53,603 nucleotides of DNA from Deltaproteobacteria bacterium (lineage in GTDB: Bacteria; Myxococcota_A; Polyangia; Haliangiales; Haliangiaceae): NCBI GenBank assembly GCA_021413675.1, contig JAIOQA010000358.1, positions 1 through 53,603 of the forward strand, read 5' to 3'. A program made the position numbers and the translations under genes. Below the pieces are notes generated by a model that saw only the letters and a list, made by a program, of their open reading frames with translations, was not told the origin of the DNA and searched no databases. Positions 36,978 to 45,745 of this stretch are shown here, piece by piece. Numbering within the stretch: position 1 is the first letter of the stretch; every line of letters begins with the position of its first letter.

Positions 36978-37463
36978 TCAGGTCGCGGGCGGCGTCGCCG
37001 CCGGCGCCACCACGGGCGACGCGAGGTACTTCTCGATCAGCTTCGAGAGCTCCGGGATGGCCTCGATGACGTTGCGCTTCGCGCCGCCACGCATCTTGAG
37101 GTAGCCCTTCTTGGCGGTCGTGTGCTTGGTGGTCTCGGCCCGCTTGTCGGTGACCGACAGCAGGTCCTCGGCCACATCGTCCGAGCGGGCGATCACGAAC
37201 TCCGGGAACGAGCCGGCCTTGTTCGCCTCCCACTTGTCGTAGTGCGGCTGCAGCTTGCCGAGCCACTCGTCGAGCAGGCTGTTGACGACGTCGGGCACGA
37301 AGCCGCGCTTGATCGCCTTGATGGTCGCGTAGGACGCGCGGATCGCGAGGCCGCCGACCCCGCCCTTGCTCTTGACCTGGTTGTCGATGAGGCTGACGCA
37401 GTCCGCGATGACAGCGGCGCGGGTCGGCTCGACGCCGATGCGCTCGACGAGGGTAGGTGCCAT
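36978..37463 (-). CDS. Small conserved hypothetical protein (resembles DUF6918)
   Basis: 161 residues from the ATG at 37463 (MAPTLVERIGVEPTR). The phrases AAVIADCVSLIDNQVKSKGG, GLAIRASYATIKAIKRGFV and VVNSLLDEWLGKLQPHYDKW recall a small family (DUF6918) of myxobacterial and actinobacterial proteins as I remember it; this should be treated as a resemblance. Basic and helical, no signal peptide. The Ala/Pro-rich tail ends VVAPAATPPAT. Function unknown. Confidence 0.7.
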   Translation of the reverse strand: MAPTLVERIGVEPTRAAVIADCVSLIDNQVKSKGGVGGLAIRASYATIKAIKRGFVPDVVNSLLDEWLGKLQPHYDKWEANKAGSFPEFVIARSDDVAEDLLSVTDKRAETTKHTTAKKGYLKMRGGAKRNVIEAIPELSKLIEKYLASPVVAPAATPPAT

Positions 37464-37540
37464 GGTCGCGGACTGTACTCGCGCCTCGCACCGCCGTCCA
37501 GGCTCGGACCCGGCGAGCGCGGTTCTGCCGGTGCGTGCCC

Positions 37541-38113
37541 CTACGGCTTGAACTGGATGCTGTAGCGACCGCAGCGAACCTGCATCTGCGCGCGATCGCG
37601 TTCCTCGGTCAGCTGCGACCAGTACTTCTGAGCCTTGTCGGCGTCGCCCATGAAGCACGCCGACGACACGACGATGCGGAGCATGCGCGCGTTGGTCGGA
37701 TCGCTCTCGAGCATCTTCACGGCCTGCTTCTGCGCGTCGTCGTAGTCGCCGCGATCGAACAGCCGGTTGGCCTCGTCCTGGCCATCGACCTTGGGCTGAT
37801 CCGGATCGATGCTCGCGTTCGGCGTCACGCCCTCGACCAGCACCGGGGGGGGCTCGTGCGCGCTCGGCTCGACGCGGGTCTCGCTGGGCCCGACCAGGTT
37901 GGCGCGGACCGCCTCCTCGCGCGCCTGCGGCGACAGCGCCTGGCCGGCCCACGGATCGCCGCTGGTCTCGGGAGCTGGCTTCGGCCGCGCCCGCGCATCG
38001 GCGATTTTGTCCGCCGACGGGGACGCCGGCGCCGCGCGGACCTGCACGAACAGGTAGACGGTCGCGCCCAGCACGACGGCGACGGAGGCAGAGAGGACGA
38101 CGGCCCGGGCCAC
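37541..38113 (-). CDS. Membrane-anchored protein with TPR-like C-terminus
   Basis: 190 residues from a GTG at 38113 (VARAVVLSASVAVVLGATVYLF). There is one N-terminal membrane helix (about 4-24), then a disordered Ala/Pro/Ser region to about 105. A TPR-like pair follows: EANRLFDRGDYDDAQKQAVKMLESDP and a second helix pair with ACFMGDADKAQKYW. Periplasmic location is likely. It may scaffold other proteins; no partner is visible. It is divergent from the large lipoprotein gene at 38285. Confidence 0.7.
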   Translation of the reverse strand: MARAVVLSASVAVVLGATVYLFVQVRAAPASPSADKIADARARPKPAPETSGDPWAGQALSPQAREEAVRANLVGPSETRVEPSAHEPPPVLVEGVTPNASIDPDQPKVDGQDEANRLFDRGDYDDAQKQAVKMLESDPTNARMLRIVVSSACFMGDADKAQKYWSQLTEERDRAQMQVRCGRYSIQFKP

Positions 38114-38284
38114 GCTTCTGGAGTAGCACAGCCGGCAAGCAGTTCGGCGCCCGACGTGGTTTCGCCAGTGATCACGACGCCTCACGCCGGGGTGTGCGGG
38201 TTGTCGCAGTCTGTGCAAGGAATGCACGCGGGATGAGCCCTTGCGATTGACCGTGTGCCGAAATGTCTGCAAAGGTCCGCGGGC

Positions 38285-40924
38285 ATGAAGCCAAACCTAC
38301 GTTCGACGTTACTTCAGATTAGCTTGGCCAGTTTCGCGGCTCTCGGATTCGCGGCCTGCGGCGACGGCTGGAAGACCAACTGCGGTGAGGGCACCAAGGT
38401 TGACCCGGCACAGCAGAACTCGTGCATCCCCGACGGCACCGTGACGTGCGGCCAGGGCACGACGCTGAACACGTCGACGGGCGTGTGCGAGAGCGATGGG
38501 TCGTGCCCGGATGGCACGGTGCTCGTCAACGGCGAGTGCTTCGCCAACCCGACCGCCGACGCCGAGGAGTCCGCCGAGCCCAACAACGGCGGCGCCGGCG
38601 AGATCCCGGTGCCCGACGTGGGCGCCGACGGCTACGTGATCCACGGCTGCATCACGCCGCAGGACGACGACGCCACCGCGGACCAGGATCCGTGGACCCT
38701 GACCGTCACCGGCCCGACGCTCCTCGACGTCACCGCCGACGGCGTGGGCGGGCTGTCGGCGGGCTTCGTCATGCAGCCGACCAACGATCCCAAGCTCGCC
38801 GCGCTCGCCGCCAACGACTGGACCCGCTTCGGCGTGAACCTGAGCGGCGACACCGCGTCGCGCCAGGTGTTCCTGCCGACGGCCGGCACCTACGTGCTCG
38901 TGCTGAGCGACAGCCGCCAGCTGTTCCTGCAGGAGGCGGTCGCGGGCAGCGCCACGTCCTGCTACTTCGCGACCATCAAGCAGCTCGCGATCCCGACGCC
39001 GACGCCGCTCACCGGCACCGGCGTCTCGGGCAAGGTCGGCACCGAGGTCCAGTTCTACAGCGTGCCCGCGCTCGCCGACGGCGACCTGGTGTTCGCGAAC
39101 CTCGACATGCCGTCGGGCGCGGCCAACGCGTCCTTGGTCGCGCAGCTCGGCGGCGACTACCTGACCTCGGCCGACGAGAGCACCGACTTCTTCGGTGGCC
39201 CGGTGCCGGCGGCGTTCCGCCGCGGCGGGTTCAAGGCCGCGCAGTCGATGGTGCTCGCCGTCGACGCGACCTACAACTACGCGCTCGCGCCCGTCGACTT
39301 CACGCTGGGCCTCACGAAGATCGCCGCCGCCGGTGCGCTGCCGACCGCGACCGGCACGGTGACGCTCACGCAGGGTGACGGCACCCTCGACACCTACGAT
39401 GACCTCGGCAACTTCTGGTTCGACGTCAACGCCGGCGACCTCGTCCACTTCGACCTCGCGTTCGACGACGACGCCAACTTCCTCGTCCTCAACTCGGACC
39501 TGGCGACGGTCTACACGGGCAACGTCAGCGGGATCGGCGACCTCGCCGATCCGAACGCGCAGATCAGCGGCCAGAAGGGCTGGTACCGCTTCCCGGTCGC
39601 CGGTCGCTACTACCTGAGCGTCTACGATCCGGATCTCGCCACTGGCGACGCGGTGCACATCACCAGCACGCGCACCAACGCCACCGCCACCAACCTCGCG
39701 TTCGGCACGCCGGCCGCGAACCAGGCGCTCTCGGCGCTGAACGCCAACTTCTTCAACTTCGGCTTCACGAACCAGAACTGGGTCGAGTGGAACGCGTCGT
39801 CGCCGAACTTCGCCGACGCGATCGAGATCACGACCTATCCCACGACCGCGGCCGGCCTGCTCGACGTCGACGCGATCGGCGTGGCCGACGACTTCGACCC
39901 GGACGGCACCACGCCGACCGGCCGGATCACCGCCGGCACCTCGCCCGCGGGCTTCATCAAGGTCAGCGACCTCGGCACGCCTGGCGCCGGTGAGACCTTC
40001 ACCGTCGGCGTCGTCAACCGCCCGCACACCGAGCTCGGCACCCTGACCAGCGCGGCGGCGATCACCAAGACCGGCGAGGACCTCGGCGGCGCTGGCAACT
40101 TCAAGCTCTACTTCGTCAAGGGCACGCCCGGCGATCTGGTGACGGTCACCGTCGACCCGACCGCGGCGGGCTTCAACCCGACCGTCGCGCGCCTGGACGC
40201 GTCGGAGGTCGGCACCGTGATCAACGACGGCGGCGCCAACGCCAACGAGACCTTCACCGTGACCGTGGGCACCTCGGCGTGGATCGCGTTCCGCGTCGCC
40301 GGCAACGGCAACAGCACCGGCACCTACGACCTGACGCTCAGCGCGGTGTCGCCGGTGCCGTACTCGGTCGCGCCGGGCACGCTCGCGTTCACCGACATCT
40401 GCAACGGCGGGGCGAACGAGGTCACGCTCAACGCGACCGGCGGCCTGCCGGGCTCCGACGAGGGCCTGAGCGACGCGGTGACGCTGCCGTTCGCGTTCCA
40501 GCAGTTCGGCGACGACGTCACCGACTTCACGATCTCGAGCAACGGCTTCCTCGGCTTCGGGCCGCTGTCGGATTCGTACTACCTGAACGAGGCGATCCCG
40601 GTGGCCGGTGAGCCCGACGGCTTTTTCGCGCCGTACTGGGACGACCTCGAGAACGTCGTCGCGTGCGTGAAGTCCGAGCCCACCAAGGTGACCGTGCAGT
40701 GGGTCGGCAACACCTACGACGACAAGCAGGCCGTCGCGTTCCAGACCGTCATCCACAGCGACGGCAAGGTCGACTACATCTACGGCGCCGACCAGGCGGC
40801 CGATGGTGAGTTCGCGACCGTCGGCGCCGAGAACCTGAACGGCACCTTCGGCAACCAGATCGTGTTCAACACCCCGAACGTGATCAAGCCGAGCACCTCG
40901 CGCACCCTCACCCCGATGCCGTGA
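38285..40924 (+). CDS. Large secreted lipoprotein with repeated beta-sandwich domains
   Basis: 879 residues from the ATG at 38285 (MKPNLRSTLLQISLASF). The lipobox is FAAC at about 25. A Cys-rich stalk (about 25-90: TNCGEGTKV, SCIPDGTVTCGQGT, SCPDGTVLVNGECF) precedes a series of beta-rich segments. Several of these resemble bacterial pre-peptidase C-terminal-like domains (VQFYSVPALADGDLVF; DLGNFWFDVNAGDLVHFDL; GWYRFPVAGRYYLSVYD). The last 180 residues resemble a nidogen-like fold (FAPYWDDLENVV and VAFQTVIHSDGKVDYIYG). No catalytic motif was seen. It is probably surface exposed and adhesive or structural. A terminator follows. Confidence 0.82.
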   Translation: MKPNLRSTLLQISLASFAALGFAACGDGWKTNCGEGTKVDPAQQNSCIPDGTVTCGQGTTLNTSTGVCESDGSCPDGTVLVNGECFANPTADAEESAEPNNGGAGEIPVPDVGADGYVIHGCITPQDDDATADQDPWTLTVTGPTLLDVTADGVGGLSAGFVMQPTNDPKLAALAANDWTRFGVNLSGDTASRQVFLPTAGTYVLVLSDSRQLFLQEAVAGSATSCYFATIKQLAIPTPTPLTGTGVSGKVGTEVQFYSVPALADGDLVFANLDMPSGAANASLVAQLGGDYLTSADESTDFFGGPVPAAFRRGGFKAAQSMVLAVDATYNYALAPVDFTLGLTKIAAAGALPTATGTVTLTQGDGTLDTYDDLGNFWFDVNAGDLVHFDLAFDDDANFLVLNSDLATVYTGNVSGIGDLADPNAQISGQKGWYRFPVAGRYYLSVYDPDLATGDAVHITSTRTNATATNLAFGTPAANQALSALNANFFNFGFTNQNWVEWNASSPNFADAIEITTYPTTAAGLLDVDAIGVADDFDPDGTTPTGRITAGTSPAGFIKVSDLGTPGAGETFTVGVVNRPHTELGTLTSAAAITKTGEDLGGAGNFKLYFVKGTPGDLVTVTVDPTAAGFNPTVARLDASEVGTVINDGGANANETFTVTVGTSAWIAFRVAGNGNSTGTYDLTLSAVSPVPYSVAPGTLAFTDICNGGANEVTLNATGGLPGSDEGLSDAVTLPFAFQQFGDDVTDFTISSNGFLGFGPLSDSYYLNEAIPVAGEPDGFFAPYWDDLENVVACVKSEPTKVTVQWVGNTYDDKQAVAFQTVIHSDGKVDYIYGADQAADGEFATVGAENLNGTFGNQIVFNTPNVIKPSTSRTLTPMP

Positions 40925-40993
40925 GCGTCGCGTAGCGCTCGCGCGCTGCGTCACCGAGGGCGGGAACGATGCCGTTCCCCCCGCATCATGGAG

Positions 40994-41023
40994 CGGCCCG
41001 CCCACGCGGGCCGTTCGCATTTT
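40994..41023 (+). terminator. Rho-independent terminator after the large lipoprotein gene
   Basis: CGGCCCGC (40994-41001) and GCGGGCCG (41006-41013) form a perfect eight-base stem with a four-base loop. TTCGCATTTT follows. Confidence 0.8.
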
Positions 41024-41115
41024 CGGCGGCGGCGCGCGCGCGGCGGCCCGGGGCGGTCGCGCTACAGTGCGCCGTGGCCGCGCGCCCTCCCGTCCGTCCC
41101 GTGATCGCGCGCGGC

Positions 41116-41343
41116 ATGACCCCGCGAGGCAAGCAGATCGCCGCCCTGTTCGGCATCGCGCTCGCGATGTCCCTGCCCAAGAAGGTGCCGTGCGAGCGCC
41201 CGGGTCGGACCTGCTCGGTGCTCGGCCCGGATCAGCGCGCGTGCCGTCCGACCGACATGGAGCCGTTCGGCGTGTACCTGCTCGAGCTCGCGACCGGCCG
41301 CGACCTGCCGATCGCGTACTCGACCGACCTCGACTGCGACTGA
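41116..41343 (+). CDS. Small Cys-containing protein, possibly exported
   Basis: 75 residues from the ATG at 41116 (MTPRGKQIAALFGIALAMSLPKK). The N-terminus looks like a short signal sequence. Four cysteines follow in VPCERPGRTCSV, RACRPT and DLDCD. In-frame GTG codons at 41074 and 41101 are alternative starts. Family unknown. It is the first of two small genes lying before the convergent min operon. Confidence 0.45.
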   Translation: MTPRGKQIAALFGIALAMSLPKKVPCERPGRTCSVLGPDQRACRPTDMEPFGVYLLELATGRDLPIAYSTDLDCD

Positions 41344-41429
41344 CCGGCGATCGGAGCGCGGTTCGGCATCCCTCGCGGGCCCGAGCCATGCGACGATGCG
41401 GTCCTCCGAGCCCGAGGTCCCGAACGCCC

Positions 41430-41855
41430 GTGAGCTACTACATCCGTTACTTCGCCGCGCAGCCGGTCACCAGCAAGGCCATCCACCAGGCCCTGCAGGC
41501 TCTCGACCCGACCTTCAAGATCGACCTCGGCGAGCTGCTGGCCGGCGATGCCGCGCTCGGGCAGATCGAGGTCAACCAGGCCCAGGGCGACATGTTCGAG
41601 GACGACCTCGCGCAGACGCTGCGGCTGGTCGCGGCCAGCGGCCAGGGCCAGGCGGTGATCCCGCGGCTCAAGAGCGCGCGATCGATCGTGGTCGTCAACC
41701 TCGAGTGGGACGCGCTCGGCTCGGAGGCGGTGCTCGCGAAGGCGGCGCCGCTGTGGACCGCGCTGGCCCAGCTGTCGCCCGGCCTGTCCCAGTGGGATGG
41801 CAGCGGGATCTACGATGGCGCGCAGCAGCTCGTCGATCTGAGCGCGGTGCGCTGA
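41430..41855 (+). CDS. Hypothetical cytoplasmic protein
   Basis: 141 residues from a GTG at 41430 (VSYYIRYFAAQPV). It looks like a compact alpha/beta protein: SYYIRYFAAQ strand, SKAIHQALQALDP helix, LGQIEVNQ strand and ARSIVVVNLEW strand. This pattern is consistent with a small regulator or immunity-like fold, but I cannot name it. No signal peptide. It ends 17 bases before the minE stop on the other strand. Confidence 0.6.
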   Translation: MSYYIRYFAAQPVTSKAIHQALQALDPTFKIDLGELLAGDAALGQIEVNQAQGDMFEDDLAQTLRLVAASGQGQAVIPRLKSARSIVVVNLEWDALGSEAVLAKAAPLWTALAQLSPGLSQWDGSGIYDGAQQLVDLSAVR

Positions 41856-41872
41856 AGCGATTGGCGCGCGGC

Positions 41873-42127
41873 TCAGCGCGCGCGCGCGGGCAGCGGGCTC
41901 GAGACCGTCAGCTGGGTCTCGCGGCTGCGCGTCTCGATCTGGATCTCGACGGCCTCGGCGTCGATCGGCACGTACTTGGCGATGACCGCGGCGATCTCCT
42001 CGCGCATCTCCTGAAGGCGACCGCCCTCGAGACCGCTGCGGTCGTGGGCGAGCACGAGGTGGAGACGGCCCTTGGCCACGTCTCGGCTCGACTTGCCGGT
42101 GAGGAAGCTGCGAATGGTCTGGAACAT
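41873..42127 (-). CDS. minE: MinE cell division topological factor
   Basis: 84 residues from the ATG at 42127 (MFQTIRSFLTGKSSRDVAKGRL), preceded by GGAGG. The N-terminal amphipathic helix and the anti-MinCD segment RDVAKGRLHLVLAHDRSGL are typical. The C-terminal topological domain (EMREEIAAVIAKYVPID and IQIETRSRETQLTV) is complete. It stimulates MinD ATPase and restricts MinCD to the poles. It lies 11 bases after the minD stop. Myxococcus itself positions division with PomXYZ, so a full Min system is notable in this group. Confidence 0.93.
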   Translation of the reverse strand: MFQTIRSFLTGKSSRDVAKGRLHLVLAHDRSGLEGGRLQEMREEIAAVIAKYVPIDAEAVEIQIETRSRETQLTVSSPLPARAR

Positions 42128-42138
42128 GGATCCTCCGC

Positions 42139-42933
42139 TCACGCTGGCGCCGCCGACAGGCCGAGCGCGCGACCGAGACGGGTGAAGAAGCCGACGCCGA
42201 CGGGGGCCTCGACCTCGAGTCCGGAGACCTTCTTGGCGATCCGGATGAACTCGCGCGCGGCGACCGACTTGCCCTCGAGCACCGCCGGCACGCCCTTGTT
42301 GGTCGTGGCGACGACCTGATCGTCGAGCGGCACGGTGCCGAGCAGCTCGAGCGCGAGGATCTCGATCACGTCCGACTGCGAGAGCATGTCGCCGCGCTTC
42401 ACGAGGTGCTGCGAGATGCGGTTCACGATCAGGCGCGCCGGGACGTCGCTGGCGGCGAGCAGGCCGACCACGCGATCGGCGTCGCGGATCGACGAGACCT
42501 CGGGCGTGGCGACGACGATCGCCTCGTCGGCGGCGGCGATCGCGTTGCGGAAGCCCTGCTCGATGCCGGCCGGGCAATCGATGATCACGAAGTCGTGGGT
42601 CGCCTTGAGCTCGCCGATCAGCCGCTTCATGTCATCGGGCGTGACCGCGTCCTTGTCGTCGGTCTGCGACGCGGGGAGCAGCCACAGGTTCTCCATGCGG
42701 CGGTCCTTGATGAGCGCCTTCGCCACCGAGCACTTGCCGCGGATCGCGTCGACCACGTGGTAGACGATGCGGTTCTCGAGGCCCATGACGACGTCGAGGT
42801 TGCGCAGGCCGATGTCGGCATCGACCAGCACGACCGAGTGGCCGAGCTGCGCGAGTGCGGTGCCGAGGTTGGCGGTGGTGGTCGTCTTGCCGACGCCGCC
42901 CTTGCCCGATGTGATGACGATGGCTCGACCCAT
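42139..42933 (-). CDS. minD: MinD septum-site-determining ATPase
   Basis: 264 residues, the usual length. The deviant Walker A is KGGVGKTTTTANLG (about 11-24), with the signature lysine of the ParA/MinD class. Walker A' is VLVDADIGLRNLDVVMG (about 38-54), and DFVIIDCPAGIEQGF (about 114-128) carries the Walker B aspartate. The C-terminal region (FFTRLGRALGLSAA) can form the amphipathic membrane-targeting helix. AGGAG precedes the ATG at 42933. It lies between minC and minE with 11-base gaps on both sides. Confidence 0.97.
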   Translation of the reverse strand: MGRAIVITSGKGGVGKTTTTANLGTALAQLGHSVVLVDADIGLRNLDVVMGLENRIVYHVVDAIRGKCSVAKALIKDRRMENLWLLPASQTDDKDAVTPDDMKRLIGELKATHDFVIIDCPAGIEQGFRNAIAAADEAIVVATPEVSSIRDADRVVGLLAASDVPARLIVNRISQHLVKRGDMLSQSDVIEILALELLGTVPLDDQVVATTNKGVPAVLEGKSVAAREFIRIAKKVSGLEVEAPVGVGFFTRLGRALGLSAAPA

Positions 42934-42944
42934 GGTGTGCTCCT

Positions 42945-43967
42945 CTAGATGCTGGAGGCGAGGTTGCGCGGCAACCGGCCCTGGTAAGGCTCGACGGTGA
43001 TGACGGCGCCCGCGACGTGGGCGATCTCGGGAACGTTGGCGGCCGCGTCCTTGTCGCTCGCGCGGGCGACCTGGCGACCGATGCGCAGCTGCTGCGGCTC
43101 GAGGCAGTGCGCGAGGATGAACCCGACCTCGCGCCCGATGCCGGCGTGCGCGGTGCCGCGCAGGCGCCCGAGGACGACGATGTTGCCGGACGCGCGCACC
43201 TCGGCTCCGGGGTTGACGTCGCCGAAGATGAACACGTGGCCGTCGTGCTCCAGGATCACGCCCGAGCGGATCGGCCCGACGATGACGCGCGTACCCTCGG
43301 CCTCGGCGATCGCCTCGGCGGGTACGGCGGTGACCGGCGCAGCGACGGGTGTCGCCGCGACCGGTACAGCAGCCGGGGCAACGACGGGTGTCGCCGCGAC
43401 CGGTGCCGGGGTTGGTGCAGAGATGGGGGCCGCGACCTCGACCGCGGTGATCGCGGGGGCGGCGGCGGTGTCGGCGACCGGGGCGGGGGCCCGGCTGCTC
43501 TCCGGGGTTGATTCCGGAGCGGCGGCCTCCGGGGTTGATTCCGGAGCGGCAACGATGGTCGGAGCGGGCGCGGACGCCGCGGTGGGCGCCGAGCCGGCCG
43601 CGAACTGCGGCTGGGGCACGCCATCGCCGGTGGCGAGGCGCGAGGTCGGGCGCGGCGGGGCGCCGACCTCGACGATGCGCAGCTCGAAGCGGGTCGCGAT
43701 CTCGTCGAGCTTGGCCAGGCAGCCGGCGGCCAGCGGGCCGTCCTCCACCCGGACGCGCACGTCGCTGCCCCGGAAGAACGCGGGCGCCTCGGTCAGGCGC
43801 TCGATCAGCCGCAGGGCGATCACCTCAGTCGGAGCGGTCGCATCGACGACGATCTCGAGGCCGCGCTGGCTACCGCGCAGGATCGCCGCGGGCCGCGCGT
43901 CAGGCGCCGGGCCGACGTCGTTGGCGGGCGTCACCGGATCGATCGCTGACAAGGTTGATGCGTTCAT
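42945..43967 (-). CDS. minC: MinC septum inhibitor with long Ala/Pro linker
   Basis: 340 residues from the ATG at 43967 (MNASTLSAIDPV), against about 230 in the usual proteins. The N-terminal FtsZ-inhibiting domain covers about 25-115 (LEIVVDATAPTEVIALRLIERL, FFRGSDVRVRVEDGPL). The C-terminal beta-helix domain covers about 230-340 (GPIRSGVILEHDGHVFIFGDVNPGAEVRASGNIVVLGRLRGTAHAG), with the R-S-G-Q-like face that binds MinD. The extra 110 residues are a linker of Ala, Pro, Val and Thr with internal repeats (PESTPEAAAPESTPESS; PVAATPVVAPAAVPVAATPVAAP). The linker is encoded by direct DNA repeats near 43500-43545 and 43335-43410. Confidence 0.92.
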   Translation of the reverse strand: MNASTLSAIDPVTPANDVGPAPDARPAAILRGSQRGLEIVVDATAPTEVIALRLIERLTEAPAFFRGSDVRVRVEDGPLAAGCLAKLDEIATRFELRIVEVGAPPRPTSRLATGDGVPQPQFAAGSAPTAASAPAPTIVAAPESTPEAAAPESTPESSRAPAPVADTAAAPAITAVEVAAPISAPTPAPVAATPVVAPAAVPVAATPVAAPVTAVPAEAIAEAEGTRVIVGPIRSGVILEHDGHVFIFGDVNPGAEVRASGNIVVLGRLRGTAHAGIGREVGFILAHCLEPQQLRIGRQVARASDKDAAANVPEIAHVAGAVITVEPYQGRLPRNLASSI

Positions 43968-44071
43968 GGCCCCTGGAAATTGCGTAGACGGTCCTGCGTC
44001 CGGGGGCAACTTTTTGCCAAATTCGCGTCACGTTGAACGCGCGATCGTCGGATCACCGACGGTGGCGCCGA

Positions 44072-44533
44072 TCATTTCGGCAGGTTACGGACCGCGCGCG
44101 TCAGCAGGGCGTCGAGCCGCGCCGCGAACTTCTGCTTCGCCTTCGCGTTGAACGGCGGCGGTCCCTGGGTCTCCACCCCGACCTCGCGCAGGCTCGCCAT
44201 GAGGTCGCGGACCGACAGCCGATCGCCGACGTTGGTTTCCGAGTACACGTCGCCGCGCGGATCGATCACGGTGACGCCCTTGCCGACCAGCGCCGCTGCC
44301 AGCGGGATGTCCGCCGAGACCGCCAGGTCGCCCGCGGCGCTCTGCGCCACGATGTAGGCATCGGCGACATCGGCGCCCTGCCCCACCCGCACGAACGTCA
44401 CCAGCGGCCCCTCGGCGACGCGGACGTTCTTGTTCGCGACCAGGACCGTCGCGATCTTCAGGCGCTGCGAGGCCCGCAGGATGATCTCCTTGATCTCCGT
44501 CGGCAGCGCGTCGGCATCGACCCAGATCTTCAC
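44072..44533 (-). CDS. YaiI/YqxD (UPF0178) family protein
   Basis: 153 residues from a GTG at 44533 (VKIWVDADALPTEIKEIILRAS). This start gives the standard YaiI beginning h-x-h-W-V-D-A-D-A-x-P. Other family phrases are VANKNVR, VGQGADVADAYIVAQSAAGDLAVSADIPLAAALV, VIDPRGDVYSETNVGDRL and the C-terminal GPPPFNAKAKQKFAARLD. The fold is PIN/5'-nuclease-like with conserved aspartates; nuclease action is suspected but unproved. It is cytoplasmic. It lies between the min operon and the REP transposase region. Confidence 0.9.
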   Translation of the reverse strand: MKIWVDADALPTEIKEIILRASQRLKIATVLVANKNVRVAEGPLVTFVRVGQGADVADAYIVAQSAAGDLAVSADIPLAAALVGKGVTVIDPRGDVYSETNVGDRLSVRDLMASLREVGVETQGPPPFNAKAKQKFAARLDALLTRAVRNLPK

Positions 44534-44560
44534 GGCGCGGCCTGCATGGGCGCACCCTAC

Positions 44561-44694
44561 CAAGCAACCCCGGACGTCCGGTGCGAAAGCGGTAGTACGT
44601 CGGGCGCAGAAGGTCATGCGCGGTCGACGGACCCTCGACGGCGCGTGCGAGCGTCGTCCGACCGGGGTTGCTTCGCAAATGAGGGTTGCTTGAC
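44561..44694. repeat. Inverted GGGGTTGCTT repeats left of the REP transposase gene
   Basis: CAAGCAACCCCGG (44561-44573) is the reverse complement of the sequence around CCGGGGTTGCTT (44662-44673), and a further partial copy GGGTTGCTTGAC lies at 44683-44694. The motif is a variant of the CCGGGGTTGATT unit that is repeated on the other side of the transposase gene. The remaining sequence of 44534-44815 holds no gene. Confidence 0.55.
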
Positions 44695-44815
44695 AGCCCG
44701 GAGCGGTGTCGACGAACAGCCGCTCCAGAACGCCTGAAACCGACCGCGGGGGAGATCAACCACGCCGCGACGGCGCGAGCGGTGAGCTCGCGCCAAGTGC
44801 CGGCGATCGGAGAGT

Positions 44816-45745
44816 TCAGCGCGTCGCGGCGACTTCGATCGGCACGCGCGCGAACCGATGCAGCCAGTAGGTTCCAAGCGGAAACGTTGCCGGCTCACCT
44901 GCGACCCAGCGGCCGCGGGCCTCGCGATAGAGATCCAGGAAGGTCCGATCGCGAAGCAGTGCCTCGCGCCGCGCCCAGCGGCTACGTGCGGCAACGCGTG
45001 GATTGATGCCGCCTCGTGGCTCGACACTCGTCGCTTGGTCTCGCCACGACTGGCGCGAGACGGCGCGACGCCCGAGTACGGGCGCGCCAGTGCGCGCGCG
45101 CTCGAGCTCGACGTGCTCCTCGACGTCAGCGATGCGCGCACGGAGGCCACGGCGAACCTCAGCTCCATCGCCGAGTTCGGGAGGAATGACGAGATGGAGG
45201 GTCAGCGCGGCGGGCATCGAACCGCACGTCCGGAAGAAGTGGCGCGGTCGCGCCACCACGATCGGCCGCTGATTGAGTAGCGCCGAGAGGCCATTGACGC
45301 CGGGCCAGTGGTGGACACGGTCGACGAGGCGATCCTTCACCGGGTTCGTGGCGGCGTACACGAGCTTGTCGAGAATATCGGCTCGATCAACGAGCCGAAC
45401 GACGCACGGTGCTTCGCTCGACCAGAAGTTCTCCCGCCGGCCACGGAGTGCATTCATCGCTTTGGCGACGAACTTGTGGAGGTGTTCGATGAACTCGACG
45501 ATGCGCCCGTGACGGTCAAAGACGATCGTGTGGTGATGGTTCGACATCACCGACGGGAGGATCACGTCGATCTCGAACCGCTGCGCCGCGTCCGCCAGGC
45601 AGTAGAGGAACGTGTTGTTGGTCGCGGAGTCAGGCCGCAGCAGGAACTGCCGCTGGGTGCAGCGACGGGTCAGCATGTAGTACGTACCCGGCAACACCTG
45701 ACGCGGCAACGACACCCTGCATCCGCTTCGCAAGTGTCGGGCCAT
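44816..45745 (-). CDS. REP-associated tyrosine transposase (RayT/TnpA-REP, IS200-like)
   Basis: 309 residues from the ATG at 45745 (MARHLRSGCRVSLPRQVLPG). The open frame continues upstream into the repeats, but the domain starts here. The HUH motif is SNHHHTIV (about 78-85). The catalytic tyrosine lies in the helix LDKLVYAATNPVKDRLV (about 135), the usual Y-x(2-3)-N-P-V phrase of the family. R-x-F-L near the start (QRQFLLRPD) also fits. The C-terminal 120 residues extend beyond the minimal domain. Such proteins recognise and spread REP hairpins. The direct repeats at 45871-46176 beside it are probable substrates. A single copy in the window, apparently intact. Confidence 0.9.
   Translation of the reverse strand: MARHLRSGCRVSLPRQVLPGTYYMLTRRCTQRQFLLRPDSATNNTFLYCLADAAQRFEIDVILPSVMSNHHHTIVFDRHGRIVEFIEHLHKFVAKAMNALRGRRENFWSSEAPCVVRLVDRADILDKLVYAATNPVKDRLVDRVHHWPGVNGLSALLNQRPIVVARPRHFFRTCGSMPAALTLHLVIPPELGDGAEVRRGLRARIADVEEHVELERARTGAPVLGRRAVSRQSWRDQATSVEPRGGINPRVAARSRWARREALLRDRTFLDLYREARGRWVAGEPATFPLGTYWLHRFARVPIEVAATR

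Noticed and set aside
38309..41389. Minus-strand frame of 1026 codons opposite the large lipoprotein
   Set aside because: Antisense to a protein with a lipobox and ordered beta domains. It is Arg/Val/Glu-rich without domains and runs through a terminator.
44614..45168. Minus-strand frame of 184 codons beside the REP transposase
   Set aside because: It overlaps the transposase gene in another frame and runs into the inverted repeats, with no domain.
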